Source of the DNA: Ovis canadensis
Lineage: Eukaryota > Chordata > Mammalia > Artiodactyla > Bovidae
DNA length: 64,000 nucleotides
Assembly: GCF_042477335.2 (NCBI RefSeq)
Contig: NC_091264.1
Location: forward strand, 37,062,886-37,126,885
Reading direction: 5' to 3'
Of the stretch, positions 22,821-34,404 are shown in pieces. The notes beneath the pieces are model-generated. The model saw only the letters and a program-made list of their open reading frames with translations, searched no databases and was not told the origin of the DNA. Position numbers and translations under genes: made by a program. How positions within the stretch are numbered: the first letter of the stretch is position 1; every line of letters starts with the position of its first letter.

Positions 22821-23365
22821 TCCCCTCATATTGATAAAAGTAACCTGGAATTACCTTTACATTGTTTAAAGGGATCAGAAACATACCTGTAACTGAGAGA
22901 CTGTTCCAGATTAAAGAAGGCAGAAGACATAATGACTGAATGCCATGTGGGAGCCAGGATTTGTTTAGAACATGAGTGATGAAATCTGAAAAAATTCTTC
23001 AGTTTAATTAATGATTCCATGTTAATGTTAATTTTATGATTTTGAAAAACGAGACTTTGGAAATAGATGGGAATGTCTGCTTATTTTGAGAAAATACATG
23101 AATATATTTAAGAATAAAGGGACAGCATTTCTGCAGAATATCTCAAACAATTCAAAAAAGAAGGAGAGAAAAAAATAACTAATGTAACAGGATGGCATTA
23201 AGGAATTTTGGAGAAGACTAGAAGGATATTGTTAATTATTTGTATATTCTTGGAATTTTTTTTTACAAGTCTGAAATTGTGTCAAAATAAATAATTAAAA
23301 GTATACCTTTTGTTGACTTCTTTCTCATAAAAAAGAAGATTTTTTTTTTTTTTAATCCTACACAA

Positions 23366-23512
23366 CTTTGTGAGACTCAAAGTTCCTTATGAGATGCTGG
23401 CTTTCCTCTATAATTGTGTCTTCTAGGGCCTTCTTGCCCATTCCAAAGTTCCGTAAAGAGGTCAAGGTGAATCTTACAATTTTCAAAGTGTCACCATGAG
23501 AGAAGAAAATTC
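23366..23512 (-). pseudogene. CYP2 pseudogene exon 3, donor lost
   Basis: Acceptor TTCCTTATTACAAG. Reads IFFSHGDTLKIVRFTLTSLR, then NFGMGKKALEDTIIEE and SQHLIRNFESHK. The family pattern WKxxRRF appears as LKIVRF, so the C-helix Trp is Leu and one Arg codon is missing (147 bp against 150). After the expected exon end the intron would start with TTGTGT instead of GT, so the donor is destroyed. Confidence 0.85.
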
Positions 23513-23869
23513 CTTGTAATAAGGAAAATGTTCTTGAGTTATTTCCTCAAAGAGTTTAAAATCTAATTTCCAAGGATAAATAAAAACTAAAAAGAATTAA
23601 ATTCTCTCTATTGAAAGTAAGGGCAGAAGTTTCTCTTTCTTTTGGAGTATTTACTTTAGGAAACTTTGTAAGTACTTTCTCCTCTCTTTGAATTGTATAT
23701 TCAGCATTTTGAAAACTACATAGGTCTTTTGGTCAGCTTTATGACCTAGGAATGTCTTCTCAGTGACCTGGGAGCCATTTCTTTGGAACATAAACATCAG
23801 TATCTCTGAAAGAAGAGGAAACTCACTTTGGTGACTGGCTAGACTCTAAGCTGCAAAACTACTTCCTGT

Positions 23870-24480
23870 GAAAAAGATATGAGAAATTTATTTTTCCTGT
23901 GTCTAAAGCCAGCTAATACAGATGGTCACCCCAATTACCCAGTGAATCTAAGATGAACTCTGCATGTTGCTAAAAGCAAGACAACAGGCCAAAAATGGAG
24001 TCGGTTATGCTAAGCCTCAAGTCACCAAATGCTGAGTTAATTATAGTTCAGTTGCCCTGTAAGTGGAACAGTAAAACCAGTTAATCAGGAATTACCTGAT
24101 CACACTAGTTAGGTTATCTGCCTGATAGACCCCTACCATCCCCTAAAGGAAAATAACTTTAAAATAACAACCCTATTTTTTTGCCCAGTATAATTTCCTT
24201 GTTCCTTCTCCCTTCTGACTATAAAAGTCTTTCACTTTGTACAGCTTCTTGTTGTTCCTTCCTTGTTGCTAGAATGGATGCTGGAAGATTCAAGTTGATT
24301 TTTGCTTCAATAAACTCAAAAGGTTTAGTATGCTTCAGTTTATCCTTTAATAGTGACAAATGGTAATATGCCTCAGTTTATCTTTTAACAGTGGCCATCA
24401 AATCCTCTTACTTGAGGACTAATCCTTTTAACAGTGCTGTCAAATCCTCTTACTTGAGGACTAATTCTCTTTTATCTTAA
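23870..24480 (+). repeat. ERV1-like solo LTR with internal short duplications
   Basis: CAAAAATGGAGTCGGTTATG near 23990, a TATA box TATAAAAG near 24223 and AATAAACTC near 24311 give a promoter, then poly(A) signal order typical of an LTR. After it, ATGCTTCAGTTTATCCTTTA and ATGCCTCAGTTTATCTTTTA repeat at 38 bp. TTTTAACAGTG...GAGGACTAAT repeats at 43 bp (24383 and 24426). The family name is not certain. Confidence 0.6.
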
Positions 24481-24669
24481 TAACAATTTTGTAATGGGTT
24501 GTATCTGCTTGGTTATATAAAATGGTAAGTTTTCTTTCTGTTTTTGCAATTTCTTAGCAGATTATGTGATGCACACCATGTTCTGGTTTAATGCAGTTCA
24601 GTAATAAATTTGTTTTCTTTCTCTATTACCTGTATGGAGAGAAGGATTTCTGGATTTGGAGATTTTTTA

Positions 24670-24755
24670 AAAATTCTATTTCTCCAACAAATAATTCTAT
24701 AAGCAATTATTGAGTATGTACACTATGCTTGCATCATGCTAGATGTGATTAAGAG
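24670..24755 (+). mobile_element. MIR-like fragment
   Basis: CAATTATTGAGTATGTACAC...TGCATCATGCTAGATG resembles the conserved MIR/MIR3 text. Short and diverged. Confidence 0.45.
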
Positions 24756-24759
24756 ATTG

Positions 24760-25038
24760 TTGCTACTGCTAAGTCACTTCAGTCGTGTCCGACTCTGTGC
24801 GTCTCCATAGACGGCAGCCCACTGAGCTCCCCCGTCCCTGGGATTCTCCAGGCAAGAACACTGGAGTGGATTGCCATTTCCTTCTCCAATGCATGAAAGT
24901 GAAAAGTGAAAGTGAAGTCCCTCAGTCGTGTCCGACTCTTAGCGACCCCATGGACTGCAGCCCACCAGGCTCCTCTGTCCATGGGATTTTCCAGGCAAGA
25001 GTACTGGAGTGGGGTGTCATTGCCTTCTCCGTTAAGTC
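24760..25038 (+). mobile_element. BOV-A2 SINE, full dimer
   Basis: Same dimer structure as 9449-9722, including the linker GTGAAAAGTGAAAGTGAAGT. Confidence 0.93.
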
Positions 25039-25324
25039 ACCCTAAGTGTTAGCAATGGGGTAGAACCAACTTTGCTATTCTCAATACAAAGTCTAAAAGA
25101 AAAAGATAAATATTTGCAGAGTTGCTTTGCTATCTCATGACAGGGTATGCCTTCCTTTGAAAGACCTTGGGTGAAGGTTCGATTCTGTTCACATTCAGTT
25201 CTTACATTAATAAAATGTTAATCTGTCTATGGATATTGTACTACATAAAACTCAACAAATATGACTCTTTAAACTATCTCACCTGTATATTTAAGTGTTC
25301 ACATTTTAGAATACAGTATGGCTA

Positions 25325-25578
25325 TGAAGTTACTTTGGCCACCTCATACGAAGAGTTGACTCATTGGAAAAGACTGATAACTGGGAGGGATTGGGGGCAG
25401 GAGGAGAAGGGGTCGACCGAGGATGAGATGGCTGGATGGCATCACTGACTCGATGGATGTGAGTCTGAGTGAACTCCGGGAGTTGGTGAGGGACAGGGAG
25501 GCCTGGCGTGCTGCGATTCATGGGGTCGCAAAGAGCCGGACACGACTGAGCGACTGAACTGAACTGAACTGATGAGGT
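25325..25578 (+). mobile_element. BovB LINE 3' end
   Basis: Strongly 5'-truncated. Begins at TTGGCCACCTCATACGAAGA and ends in GCGACTGAACTGAACTGAAC, the standard BovB tail. Confidence 0.92.
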
Positions 25579-25579
25579 T

Positions 25580-26800
25580 ACTGCTATTCGCTAAAAGATA
25601 GAGGGACTTCTGTGGTCCTTTAATACTCTAATGCTGGAAGGTATCTGGATTTAATAAGACATTTAGCAAAGAGCCACATGAGCAAGGTATAGCTTTATCG
25701 GGGTGAAAATATGAAGAACATAAATTTAGCACCATGAGTAATTGACCTTCTTTTAAATACTAGTCCCAAAGTCCTAAATATATTTAAGATGAAGAAATAA
25801 ACACTCTAAAATAGTTCAATGGTAACAAAAATATTAAAGTTTTCTTTTGCTTAGTCAAAATTAGTATAAGATTGCATAGACCCATTTCAATAGTCTTGGA
25901 TTACTAGACTGGTAGAAAGTAGTCATTTTCCTCTTTGAATAATGTTTTCTATGACCAGTTAGGTCACTTAAAAAAAACAAAAACTCTGCTTGATTCTGAG
26001 AATAAATGATTTGTTTGAGAAAAAAGAATACTAGCTCTTTTTTGACTTAAAACAACAGCAATATGTTCTCTCACAGTTGTAGAAGCCAGAAGCCCAAAAC
26101 AAAGTGTTGGCAGGGCCAGGCTCCCTCTGTGATTTGTCAGGAACCCTATTTTAACTCTCCTGAGTGCTCGTGTGGCTTTACTAGCTTTAATATTGATAAA
26201 AATTAAAACAATTTTATATATAACCATGAAGTCAGCCAACACTATTGTAGAAAAGAGCAGAGATCCCAGAAGCAAGAGACAGGACGCTGTTCTAAATTTC
26301 CAGAAGGAAAATGAGAAGGTGAATCCTGGAATCTACAGACTAAGAATCTTGAATGCTTCCCAATGCTGATTTTATGAGACATTCATGAGAATTCCAAGAA
26401 TAAGAAATGCCACAAGGGCTTATAAGTGAGGGAAAATGTCATTAAATAAAATTAAACAGGCTTTGGTGTTTTTCTCAGAAGCTTTAATTTGCTAATAAAT
26501 AGACAAACCCATGTGTCCGAAGAGGATTCAATCTCTAACATGTAGGATTTTTCAAATTCCATGATGCTGCCTTTTCACATAGAATATCTACTAACATCCC
26601 ATGAAATCAGTGTTTTGAGGACAAGAATGTGGGAAATACTTTTTAAAAAGATCATTGCATTAAAATGGCTCAGTGGTATTTACTCAGGGCCAATATTAGT
26701 TTATTAAAAACAGTGGTCAAAGTAACATCATTTCCACTTTTAAAAAGTTATTAAGTTGGTGTTAATGAGTTAAAGTGTTAAACAGCTCATCTAATAATTG
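25580..26800. other. CYP2 pseudogene intron 2, no gene recognised
   Basis: AT-rich intronic sequence. No coding exon or RNA gene identified. Confidence 0.5.
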
Positions 26801-26805
26801 AGTTA

Positions 26806-27013
26806 TTCTTGTTTAGTTGATAAATCGTGTCTGACTCTTGTGACCCTATGGACTGTAGCCCGCCAGGCCTGTCTGTCCATGAGATTTTCCAGGCAAGAAT
26901 ACTGGAGTGGGTTGCCATTTTCTTCTCCAAGGGAATTTCCTGACCCAAGGATCGAATCTGCGTCTCCTGCATTGGCAGGCAGATTCCTTACCATGGAGCC
27001 ACCAGGGAAGCAA
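26806..27013 (-). mobile_element. Bov-tA SINE, antisense
   Basis: Begins TTGTTTAGTTGATAAATCGT and ends with the antisense tRNA-like head GGATCGAATCTGCGTCTCC to GAGCCACCAGGGAAGC. Lies in intron 2 of the CYP2 pseudogene. Confidence 0.92.
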
Positions 27014-27478
27014 GAGGGTCATTAGATTAATGAAATTCCATAAAAGTGCAATATCTGGATTTTATCAAGGCATTTAAGAAAGATTCACATGAGTAAGACG
27101 CAACCACTTTATCCAGGTAAAAATATGTTTCAGTATATTTACAACACTAAGTGTATTGTTTAATGGTTCTATGCAGTCATTAGATTGTGACCTCTTTAAA
27201 TGGGTGGTCTCTGTTCTCTATCATTGCATTTCCCTGGTATTGTATTTTTCAGCAAGTAGCTAGCTACTAATTAGCTCATTTACTAAAATTAGTTATTATA
27301 TTAAATAAGAATAAAACCATAAATCATAAATTTTCTCTAAAGTAAATTCTATTTGTGTAATGTATATATGCTGATGAAGGAAAAATTACATCATGAAAGA
27401 AATTATGCAAGAGAATACAGGGCAGCTCATTTGATAGTTTTAACCACAAGGATATATTTTAAGTTTAGAGTTTATTAC

Positions 27479-27639
27479 CTTTTCCTTCACAAAGTCTTTC
27501 AAATATAGGCATATGAAACCATTGCCCAAATTGATTAGTGTGATTAACCAGGGCATCTTTCACTGTTTCATATCCAGAGTACCACCACCTTCCTTGGCCC
27601 CATTTGGATGCTGTAAATGGAGCCATATTTCTGGGAGAG
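27479..27639 (-). pseudogene. CYP2 pseudogene exon 2, frameshifted
   Basis: Acceptor AACATCTAAG, donor GGTAATA. Reads LSQKYGSIYSIQMGPRKVVV, L, then after a 2-base loss GYETVKDALVNHTNQFGQ and WFHMPIFERLCEGK. 161 bp against the standard 163, in agreement with the 2-bp deletion. It is the most upstream exon found; exon 1 is missing or beyond recognition. Confidence 0.88.
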
Positions 27640-27954
27640 CTTAGATGTTTAAGAAAAAGAAAAGCAACTAAAGCCTTGTGCTATAGTAACAAGTGAACTG
27701 GTTTTCAATATTCGGTAATTTAACTTCAACAAACTAACCAGTTTTATGACCTTATTAAATGAGACTACTGTACTAGTTTATAAAGATACTCCTGTGGTTA
27801 CTTATCTGTGCTTAAGCCTTATTTACAGTATTATCAATCTTCTATGGACCATCCTTAGCTCCATTTTGTTTGAGCTTTCATAATAACAGTGCCCTAATAT
27901 TGTGAAATTGATGTATAGCTTCTCCCTAATATATATAAATTGGTAGTGTAAATT

Positions 27955-28185
27955 ATTTTTAAAATTATTTTATTTTTCAAATTTATTTGGCTGCACAAGG
28001 TCTTAGATGTGACACACGAGATTTTTGATATTCATTTTGGCATGAGGAATCTTTCCTTGTAGCATTCAAACTCTTCACTGGGGCATGTAAGATCTAGTTC
28101 CCTGACCTGAGATCCAACCTGGACCCCCTGCTTTAGGAGCATGAAGACTTAGCCCCTGGACCACCAGGAAAGTCCTGCTCCCTAA
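27955..28185 (-). mobile_element. CHR-type SINE, antisense, degenerate
   Basis: ATTTATTTGGCTGCACAAGG...GATCTAGTTCCCTGACC...CTGGACCACCAGGAAAGTCC follows the order of the copy at 10490 with many changes. Confidence 0.7.
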
Positions 28186-28439
28186 TATATTTTGTTGGGT
28201 CTCAGAAAATGCCCATCCAGGGTTCTAGAGAGGTAAAACATTTCCTGACTACCACGCTGACCTGACTACCTTACAACCATACTCATGCCCTGTCTTCTGT
28301 GGGATGCTATGACCACAGAAAAACAAATTAGTTCTTCATTTTCTATATAACACTTCTTACTCAAAAAAATTCAATTTTCTTTGATAATGAAAAATAGTAA
28401 GAACCAACATTTGTTGCCTCTTTAACTTTATTCCCAGCA

Positions 28440-28600
28440 CCATTATTTACTTCTATGCATATTACCAACCTGAGAAGTAGATCTTATCATCATCTTTGCT
28501 GTATAGGCAAGGTATTGTGGCCAAGAAGTCACACAGCTAGTAAGGGACAAAGCTCAGCAAACAATATATGTTTGTACTTGCTGGGACAGAACCTGTGATC
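28440..28600 (+). mobile_element. MIR SINE fragment
   Basis: ATCATCATCTTTGCTGTATA...GTCACACAGCTAGTAAGGGA is the MIR core. Similar but weaker fragments are at 31100-31215 and 49175-49290. Confidence 0.6.
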
Positions 28601-28834
28601 CTAACTGGACTAAGGTTCAAGTAGGAAATGAGATGGGGACTGCTAATGTTCTTTAAGACACTTGATTTTAGAAAACAACTTTAGGATTGCGACAGGAATT
28701 GCAGGAGGGCGCTACAATTTAGGAAGATAATGTAAATTAAGATCAATCTTATAAGGAAGTGAAAATTAAAATAAATATGAAAATTTGAGACTGTGAGGAC
28801 AGAGTCCTTCAGGTAAGGACCACTGTGTATTAAG

Positions 28835-29030
28835 AGGATAAGAGGATATGGGGAGCCCAGCCTGGTGCTCTAATGACCTAGATGGGTGGGATGCAGGGAA
28901 AGGAGGGAGGCTCAAAAGGGAGGGAATATATACATAATGATGACTGATGGACAGAGTTGTATGGCAGAAACCAACTCAGCATTGTAAAACAATTATCCAG
29001 CAGTTAAAAGAAAAAGAAAAAAGAGGATAT
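28835..29030 (+). mobile_element. L1 (ruminant type) 3' UTR end
   Basis: GGGAGGGAATATATACATAA, then GACAGAGTTGTATGGCAGAA, then CATTGTAAAACAATTATCC and an A-rich tail is a diverged ruminant L1 3' end. Confidence 0.65.
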
Positions 29031-29437
29031 GGCATGTTTCCAGCAAAGAACAAAACTTAGGTAAATTTTAAGGAAGAAAAATGGTAGCCAGCATAGGGAG
29101 ATGTGGGGAGAAGACATTTCATAGGTGAAATGAGCACAAAGCAATAGTACAGCAGTGGGAATGAGAAAAAAAATGGAAGACTAAGTAGTACAGAAATTAG
29201 GCTGGTTAATATGTAAGCAAAGACAGGGATATTGAGGAAGCAAGTAAATGTGATTGGGGTATATGTGATTAGATGAAGAACTTTATTGAAAGAAATTGTT
29301 CTGAGGAATTGTTCATAACCTTTGTGTTATGTGACCTTTGAATGTAGGAGAAAAAGCCCTAAAGTAGTTTTAGAAGATTAAAAAATTCAAGTCCTCGTTC
29401 TTTAGTTAGTAAATAAAGTCAATTATTTTGAGTTCAG

Positions 29438-30165
29438 GTCAGTTCAGTTCAGTCACTCAGTCGTGTCTGACTTTGCAACCCCATGGACTGCTGCACGCCA
29501 GGCCTCCCTGTCCGTCACCAACTCCCGGAGTTTACTCAGACTCATGTCCTTTGAGTCGGTGATGCCATCCAAATACCCCATCCTCTGTCATCCCCTTCTC
29601 CTCTCACCTCCAATCTTTCTCAGCATCAGGATCTTTTCAAATGAGACAGTTCTTTGCATCAGATGGCCAAAGTATTGGAGCTTCAACTTCAGCATCAATC
29701 CTTCCAATGAACATTCAGGACTGATTTTCTTTAGGATGGACTGGTTGGATCTCCTTGTAGTCCAAGGGACTCTCAAGAGTCTTCTCCAACACCACAGTGC
29801 AAAAGCATCAATTCTTCAGCACTCAGCTTTCTTCACAGTCCAACTTGCACATCCATACATGACTACTGGAAAAACCATAGCCTTGACTAAACAGACCTTT
29901 GTTGGCAAAGTAATGTCTGCTTTTGAATATGCTATCTAGGTTGGTCATAGCTTTCCTTCCAAGGAGTAAGCGTCTTTTAATTTCATGGCTACAATCACCA
30001 ACTGCAGTAATTTTGGAGCCCAAAATAATAAAGTCTGACACTGTTTCCACTGTTTCCCCATCTATTACCCATGGAGTGATGGGACCAGATGCCATGATCT
30101 TAGTTTTCTGAATGTTGAGCTTTAAGCCAACTTTTTCACACTCCTCTTTCACTTTCATCAAGCTG
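29438..30165 (-). mobile_element. BovB LINE fragment, antisense
   Basis: BovB tail and RT C-terminal region on the - strand, including DGETVETVSDFIILGSKITA. It is flanked by TTTTGAGTTCAG at 29426-29437 and 30166-30177, a possible target duplication, and lies next to a second BovB piece in the same orientation. Confidence 0.9.
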
Positions 30166-30738
30166 TTTTGAGTTCAGTTCATTTCAGTTGCTCAGTCATG
30201 TCTGACTCTTTGCGACCCCATGAATTGCAGCACGCCAGGCCTCCCTGTCCATCACCAACTCCCGGAGTTCACTCAGACTCAGGTCCATCAAGTTGGTGAT
30301 GCCATCCAGCCATCTCATCTTCTGTCGTCCCCTTCTCCTCCTGCCTCCAATCCCTTCCAGCATCAGAGTCTTTTCCAATGAGTCAACTCTTCGCATGAGG
30401 TGGCCAAAGTACTGGAGTTTCAGCTTCAGAATCATTCCCTCCAAAGAAATCCCAGGGCTGATCTCCTTTAGGATGGACTGGTTGGATTTCCTTGCAGTCC
30501 AAGGGACTCTCAAGAGTCTTCTCCAACACCACACTTCAAAAGCATCAATTCTTTGGTGCTCTGCTTTCTTCACAGTCCAACTCTCACATCCATACATGAC
30601 CACTGGAAAAACCATAGCCTTGACTAGATGGACCTTTGTTGGCAAAGTAATGTCTCTGCTTTTTGAATATGCTATCTAGGTTGCTCATAACTTTTCTTCC
30701 AAGGAGTAAGCATCTTTTAATTTCATGGCTGCAGTAAA
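30166..30738 (-). mobile_element. BovB LINE fragment, antisense, second copy
   Basis: Starts again at the BovB tail (CAGTTGCTCAGTCATGTCTG) and runs to ATTTCATGGCTGCAGTAAAT. The - strand frame at 30196-30645 keeps 149 open codons of the RT C-terminal domain ([20 protein letters not shown]). 5'-truncated inside ORF2. Confidence 0.92.
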
Positions 30739-30739
30739 T

Positions 30740-31640
30740 TGAGATAAAAATAACTCCCTATTTTCCTCCTACAGTGGTTGTACAAAGAGAGTGGAATCCT
30801 TGCAGTCATTTGTAAAATAAAAACTACAACACAAACTGGTATTATTATTAAGTTGCCCATTGAGGTAAAGCACTGTTCTTCTCTTCAATATATATTGTGT
30901 GAGGATTTTCAAGCTAGGAAGTCATAGAATATAGCAGAACTCAATTTCGATTATCTGACCTTTCAACTTTTAAGTTGAAATTGACAGACAAACGCCAAGT
31001 ATAAATTTCCTCCCTCCTTCTTTCTTTCCTTCCATCTTACCCCACAGTCAAGAACTATAAAATCTGTGAAGTCAAAATTGGAGAAAATTGTCCAAGCATT
31101 TGATCTAGTCCTGTAATTTTAAAGATGAAGAAACAGAGGCCAACTTCTTACATAAATTTGCACAGCTAATTAATGCAAGCTCAAAACTAAATCCCAAGTC
31201 TCAGTTTCTGGAGCCTTGCAAGCTCTTGGTTGTATCTTTTGTGCATACTGTTTTGAGTAGTTAACTGAAAGTCTCTATGACCACAGATCAGTTCCTTCAT
31301 AGTAGGGTGTATATGAAATATGTAGATTGAAATAGTTGAGATAAAAATACTGTGTCATAAATATTTTAGGATAAAAATGTCACCTTAAGTAATAGGAATG
31401 TATTGACTAATATTTTTACATATACAAATTTAAAAGAAACTAAAAACTAAAGCAGCTCTATTAATTTTGAATCTTATCTAATTACCTCATTATACATTAT
31501 ATGAAGCAGTAGATCCACAAAGGTAAAATGATTGAGGAAATTATAAACATGAAATGAAAACTTATTTTTTTCTTTCCCTCCAGCATGGTTTGATAATTCC
31601 TCTTCAGATTAAGGATGTGTAGATTTTCAATAATTGATAA
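30740..31640. other. no gene; MIR remnant
   Basis: Unique AT-rich sequence. GATGAAGAAACAGAGGCCAA...GCACAGCTAATTAATG at 31122-31178 is MIR-like. I looked here for CYP2 exon 1 on the - strand and did not find it. Confidence 0.5.
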
Positions 31641-31644
31641 AGGT

Positions 31645-31822
31645 CAGAAGGGGACGACAGAGGATGAGATGGCTGGATGGCATCACTGACTATATGGAAG
31701 TGAGTCTGAGTGAACTCCGGGAGTTGTTGATGGACAGGGAGGCCTGGCGGGCTGCGACTCATGGGGTCACAAAGAGTTGGACACGACTGAGCGACTGAAC
31801 TGACTGAACTGAACTGAACTGG
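31645..31822 (+). mobile_element. BovB LINE 3' end, short
   Basis: Only the last 180 bases of BovB: GAGGATGAGATGGCTGGATG to GACTGAACTGACTGAACTG. A very short 5'-truncated insertion. Confidence 0.92.
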
Positions 31823-32103
31823 GTCCTGGAGGAAGATGTTGCTTGGAAGCTTTGGTCATGACGATTTTAATATTTAAGGTAAAAATAAGAATCAGGCTGA
31901 GAGTTAGAAGTATGAAAGGATTCAAATCCACTCACCATCTTTAAGAAGATGGTATTATTTTAAAAAATGGAAATTTTTGTGATTGCAACTAGACAGAATC
32001 AGCAGTAGTTCTCAGTGCAAGTCACAAATATAAGGTTGCTGTAAAAAAAAAAAAATTTTTTTTTAAGTGTTTATGTGTCCCAGAAGAGGTCATTTTGAAT
32101 CCA

Positions 32104-32524
32104 TGCTATGACTTTAACCCTTGCTTTTCTCGTTCATTATTATAATCATACATAGGAGAACTCTGCCACCTTTGTCTGACTCAAACTAAAGTGTCTTTTT
32201 TTAGCTCACAGGGAGACAATGGGACTCTGCCCACCTGTGAATGACAATAAGGAAAAGAAACTAACACATCCTGCTGCCTGTGGCTTGCCATTTATTTGCA
32301 AGAATTAAATGGTCTTTTTACTTTGTTTCCTCACCTCTCTTCATCCTGATCCATAAAAGAACCTGACATCCAGGTCCTGACAAAATGGTTATTTTGAGAC
32401 TTTAATCTGCCATCTTCTTGATCAACTGGCTCTCTGAATAAAATCATATTCCTTTCTCAACACCTTGTCTGTCAGATTCATTGGCTTATCATGTGGCAAG
32501 CAGAGTGAGCTTGACTCTGTAACA
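32104..32524 (+). repeat. 5' LTR of old endogenous retrovirus
   Basis: Begins TGCTATGACTTTAAC and ends ...GACTCTGTAACA. Near the end are GAATAAAATCATATTCC (poly(A) signal, 32437) and CATGTGGCAAGCAGAGTGAG. The same order is found in the block at 37606. The following ATTTGGCTTAGCCAGCC is where a primer-binding site should be, but the tRNA is not identified. Confidence 0.7.
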
Positions 32525-33145
32525 AATTTGGCTTAGCCAGCCAGGAGCCTTGCTGTTTGTGGGTAACGGGCTCCAGACCTAGGAGCTAAGCAGCTGGTGG
32601 GACCATTTTTGTGCTATGGATCTTTCCTTCAAGATTCCCTGAAGTGACACTGGCTTTCCAGTGCTTGGCAGTTGAGACAAGGAACCAAAAAAACTACGAG
32701 TCAACAAACTCGATTTTGTTCATAGGGTAAGCCTTCCCAATTCAACAGCTGGTTCAGATGGTTTGTTTGTGCTTTTGTGTGTCCTTTTGTGTTGTGAGTT
32801 GACAGACTTAATTTTGTAGGGTAAGTTGCTCTGGTGGCACACCGGGAACATATTTTCCCCACAATTTGGGCTTTTCCTTTATGGGACAAGCCAGTTTGTT
32901 AGACAAGCCTCCTTATTGGAGGGCGAGGAGTTGCTGAACTCTACCTGAATGGGAACCAGTTCTCTGGGGAACTAGTTCTTGTGGGGTGAGGTACCTAGTT
33001 GGAATGAGTTCATTTGTTTTGTAGGGTGAATTTATTTACCTGAGTTGGGAGCCAGTTCATTGGTGCATTGATGCAATGTGTTTGTGCCATTTTTATTGAA
33101 ATTTGCCTATGTCTTTTGTGTTTTGGTGTTATCAAACTTATAAAA

Positions 33146-33292
33146 ATGGGAAATATTTCATCTATCCTGAAGGAAAGCTTTTTGAGGCCCATATTAATTA
33201 TGTTAAGATCAGAAGAGCAATGGCCCTTGAATGACTCACAGTTTTACAGTCTTGCTTTTAGAAATCCTTTGCAAAGGAGAGGAACACTCTGA
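33146..33292 (+). pseudogene. gag-like start remnant of the old retrovirus
   Basis: An ATG about 620 bases after the 5' LTR opens a frame starting MGNISS, a myristoylation-type N-terminus as in retroviral matrix proteins, and continuing with an EEQWPLN-type stretch seen in class I gag. The frame stops after 48 codons. The rest of gag is not recognisable. Similarity is short, so this is a tentative call. Confidence 0.4.
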
Positions 33293-34404
33293 TAAAGAAT
33301 AGGCTTTGGGGGCTCCCTTGAACTTTAGACATCCAGTTATAATTTCCTCTATAGGAGCCCTGGATAACTTTGACCATGGAGAACTTTAGCTCCAGTTTGG
33401 GGATCTCTCCCAAGGAAGAAACACTGCAGCCTTTTGGAGAAATGTCACAGGCTTAGGTGGGATTCAGAGTTCTGTTTGAGACATTCTTGCCATTTGGCTT
33501 TTGGATTTCTGGGCATCTCTTAGCCATTTACTTCTTTTTCTTGTGACTTCCTGCTAGCGTGGTTCTGTTTGGTTTGTTTACTTTTTGGTGACAGACAGAC
33601 CTCTTGTACTTACTGCTCCATCTAAAATGAGAAGTACTTTCTGTAAGTCTTCTACTGGCTGCTACCTTATTAGCAGGAGGCCTTCTCCCCTAGGCTAGAG
33701 AAGGAGGGGTGAAGCTTTCCAACAGGGGTGGATGGGTGTGTCAGTCCTTAGGTTTCATTGGGGTGGCCACCCAATTCTTTGAGGGAGAAAGGAGGAAAAC
33801 AAAGTCATCCTAGGAAGATCTTGCTTATATCTTTGAGATACAAAAGTCCTATCTGGTCTATCTCTGCTACCTTTTGGAATGCAAATTTTAAAATGGGAAA
33901 AATAAAAATTGTCTTATCCAAAGCAAATAGACATCATAAATGCTTTTTCTACAAATATTTAGCTGTCTAGTCAAGAGAGCTTGATTTGTTCCATTTGTGA
34001 GAAACCCAGTGTTTAATCCAACCTCTTTTGTAAACTGATGGGTTTTATATTGCTATACCTGATTCAGGACTGAAATCTTGAAAGAACTGAGGCCTCACTG
34101 TTTGTGTATCTGTACATGTCTTTGTCTTTTGATACCATTGCTGAAGTTGATCTGTATTTAATTGGCTTAAACAAAATTGTCCCTATTTAATTGGCTTAAA
34201 CAAAATTTAGTGCTTATAAATCAAACAATTCTAAACACAAGAGAAATTAAGCTAAATAAATTTCAGGTTCGTGTGAAATGGGAAATATTCAATATTAAAT
34301 TAGTACCTGGTATTAATGTTTAAGTTAACTGATCTGATAGGTATGTCTTGAGTTATCAACTTTAAATATAATATTAAGTGCAATACTTTCATTGTGCCTA
34401 GGTT

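Larger units (their letters stand above)
15743..27639 (-). pseudogene. cytochrome P450 family 2 pseudogene, probable CYP2AC1 relic
   Basis: Eight blocks on the - strand align in order with exons 2 to 9 of a CYP2 gene, with correct splice phases. Exons 4 (161 bp, the standard length), 5, 6 and 9 remain open. Exons 2, 3, 7 and 8 carry a 2-bp deletion, a lost donor, two stop codons, and one stop plus a 1-bp deletion. P450s of this family are haem monooxygenases of the endoplasmic reticulum membrane that use NADPH-P450 reductase. The haem-thiolate Cys is kept, but the invariant Arg before it is Gln and the C-helix Trp is Leu. Because introns remain, it is a decayed gene and not a retrocopy. Exon 1 (membrane anchor, LPPGP hinge) was not found up to about 32 kb. 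CYP2AC1 is inferred from position between C6orf141 and RHAG and from the CYP2K-like C-terminus; other CYP2 subfamilies are possible. Confidence 0.88.
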
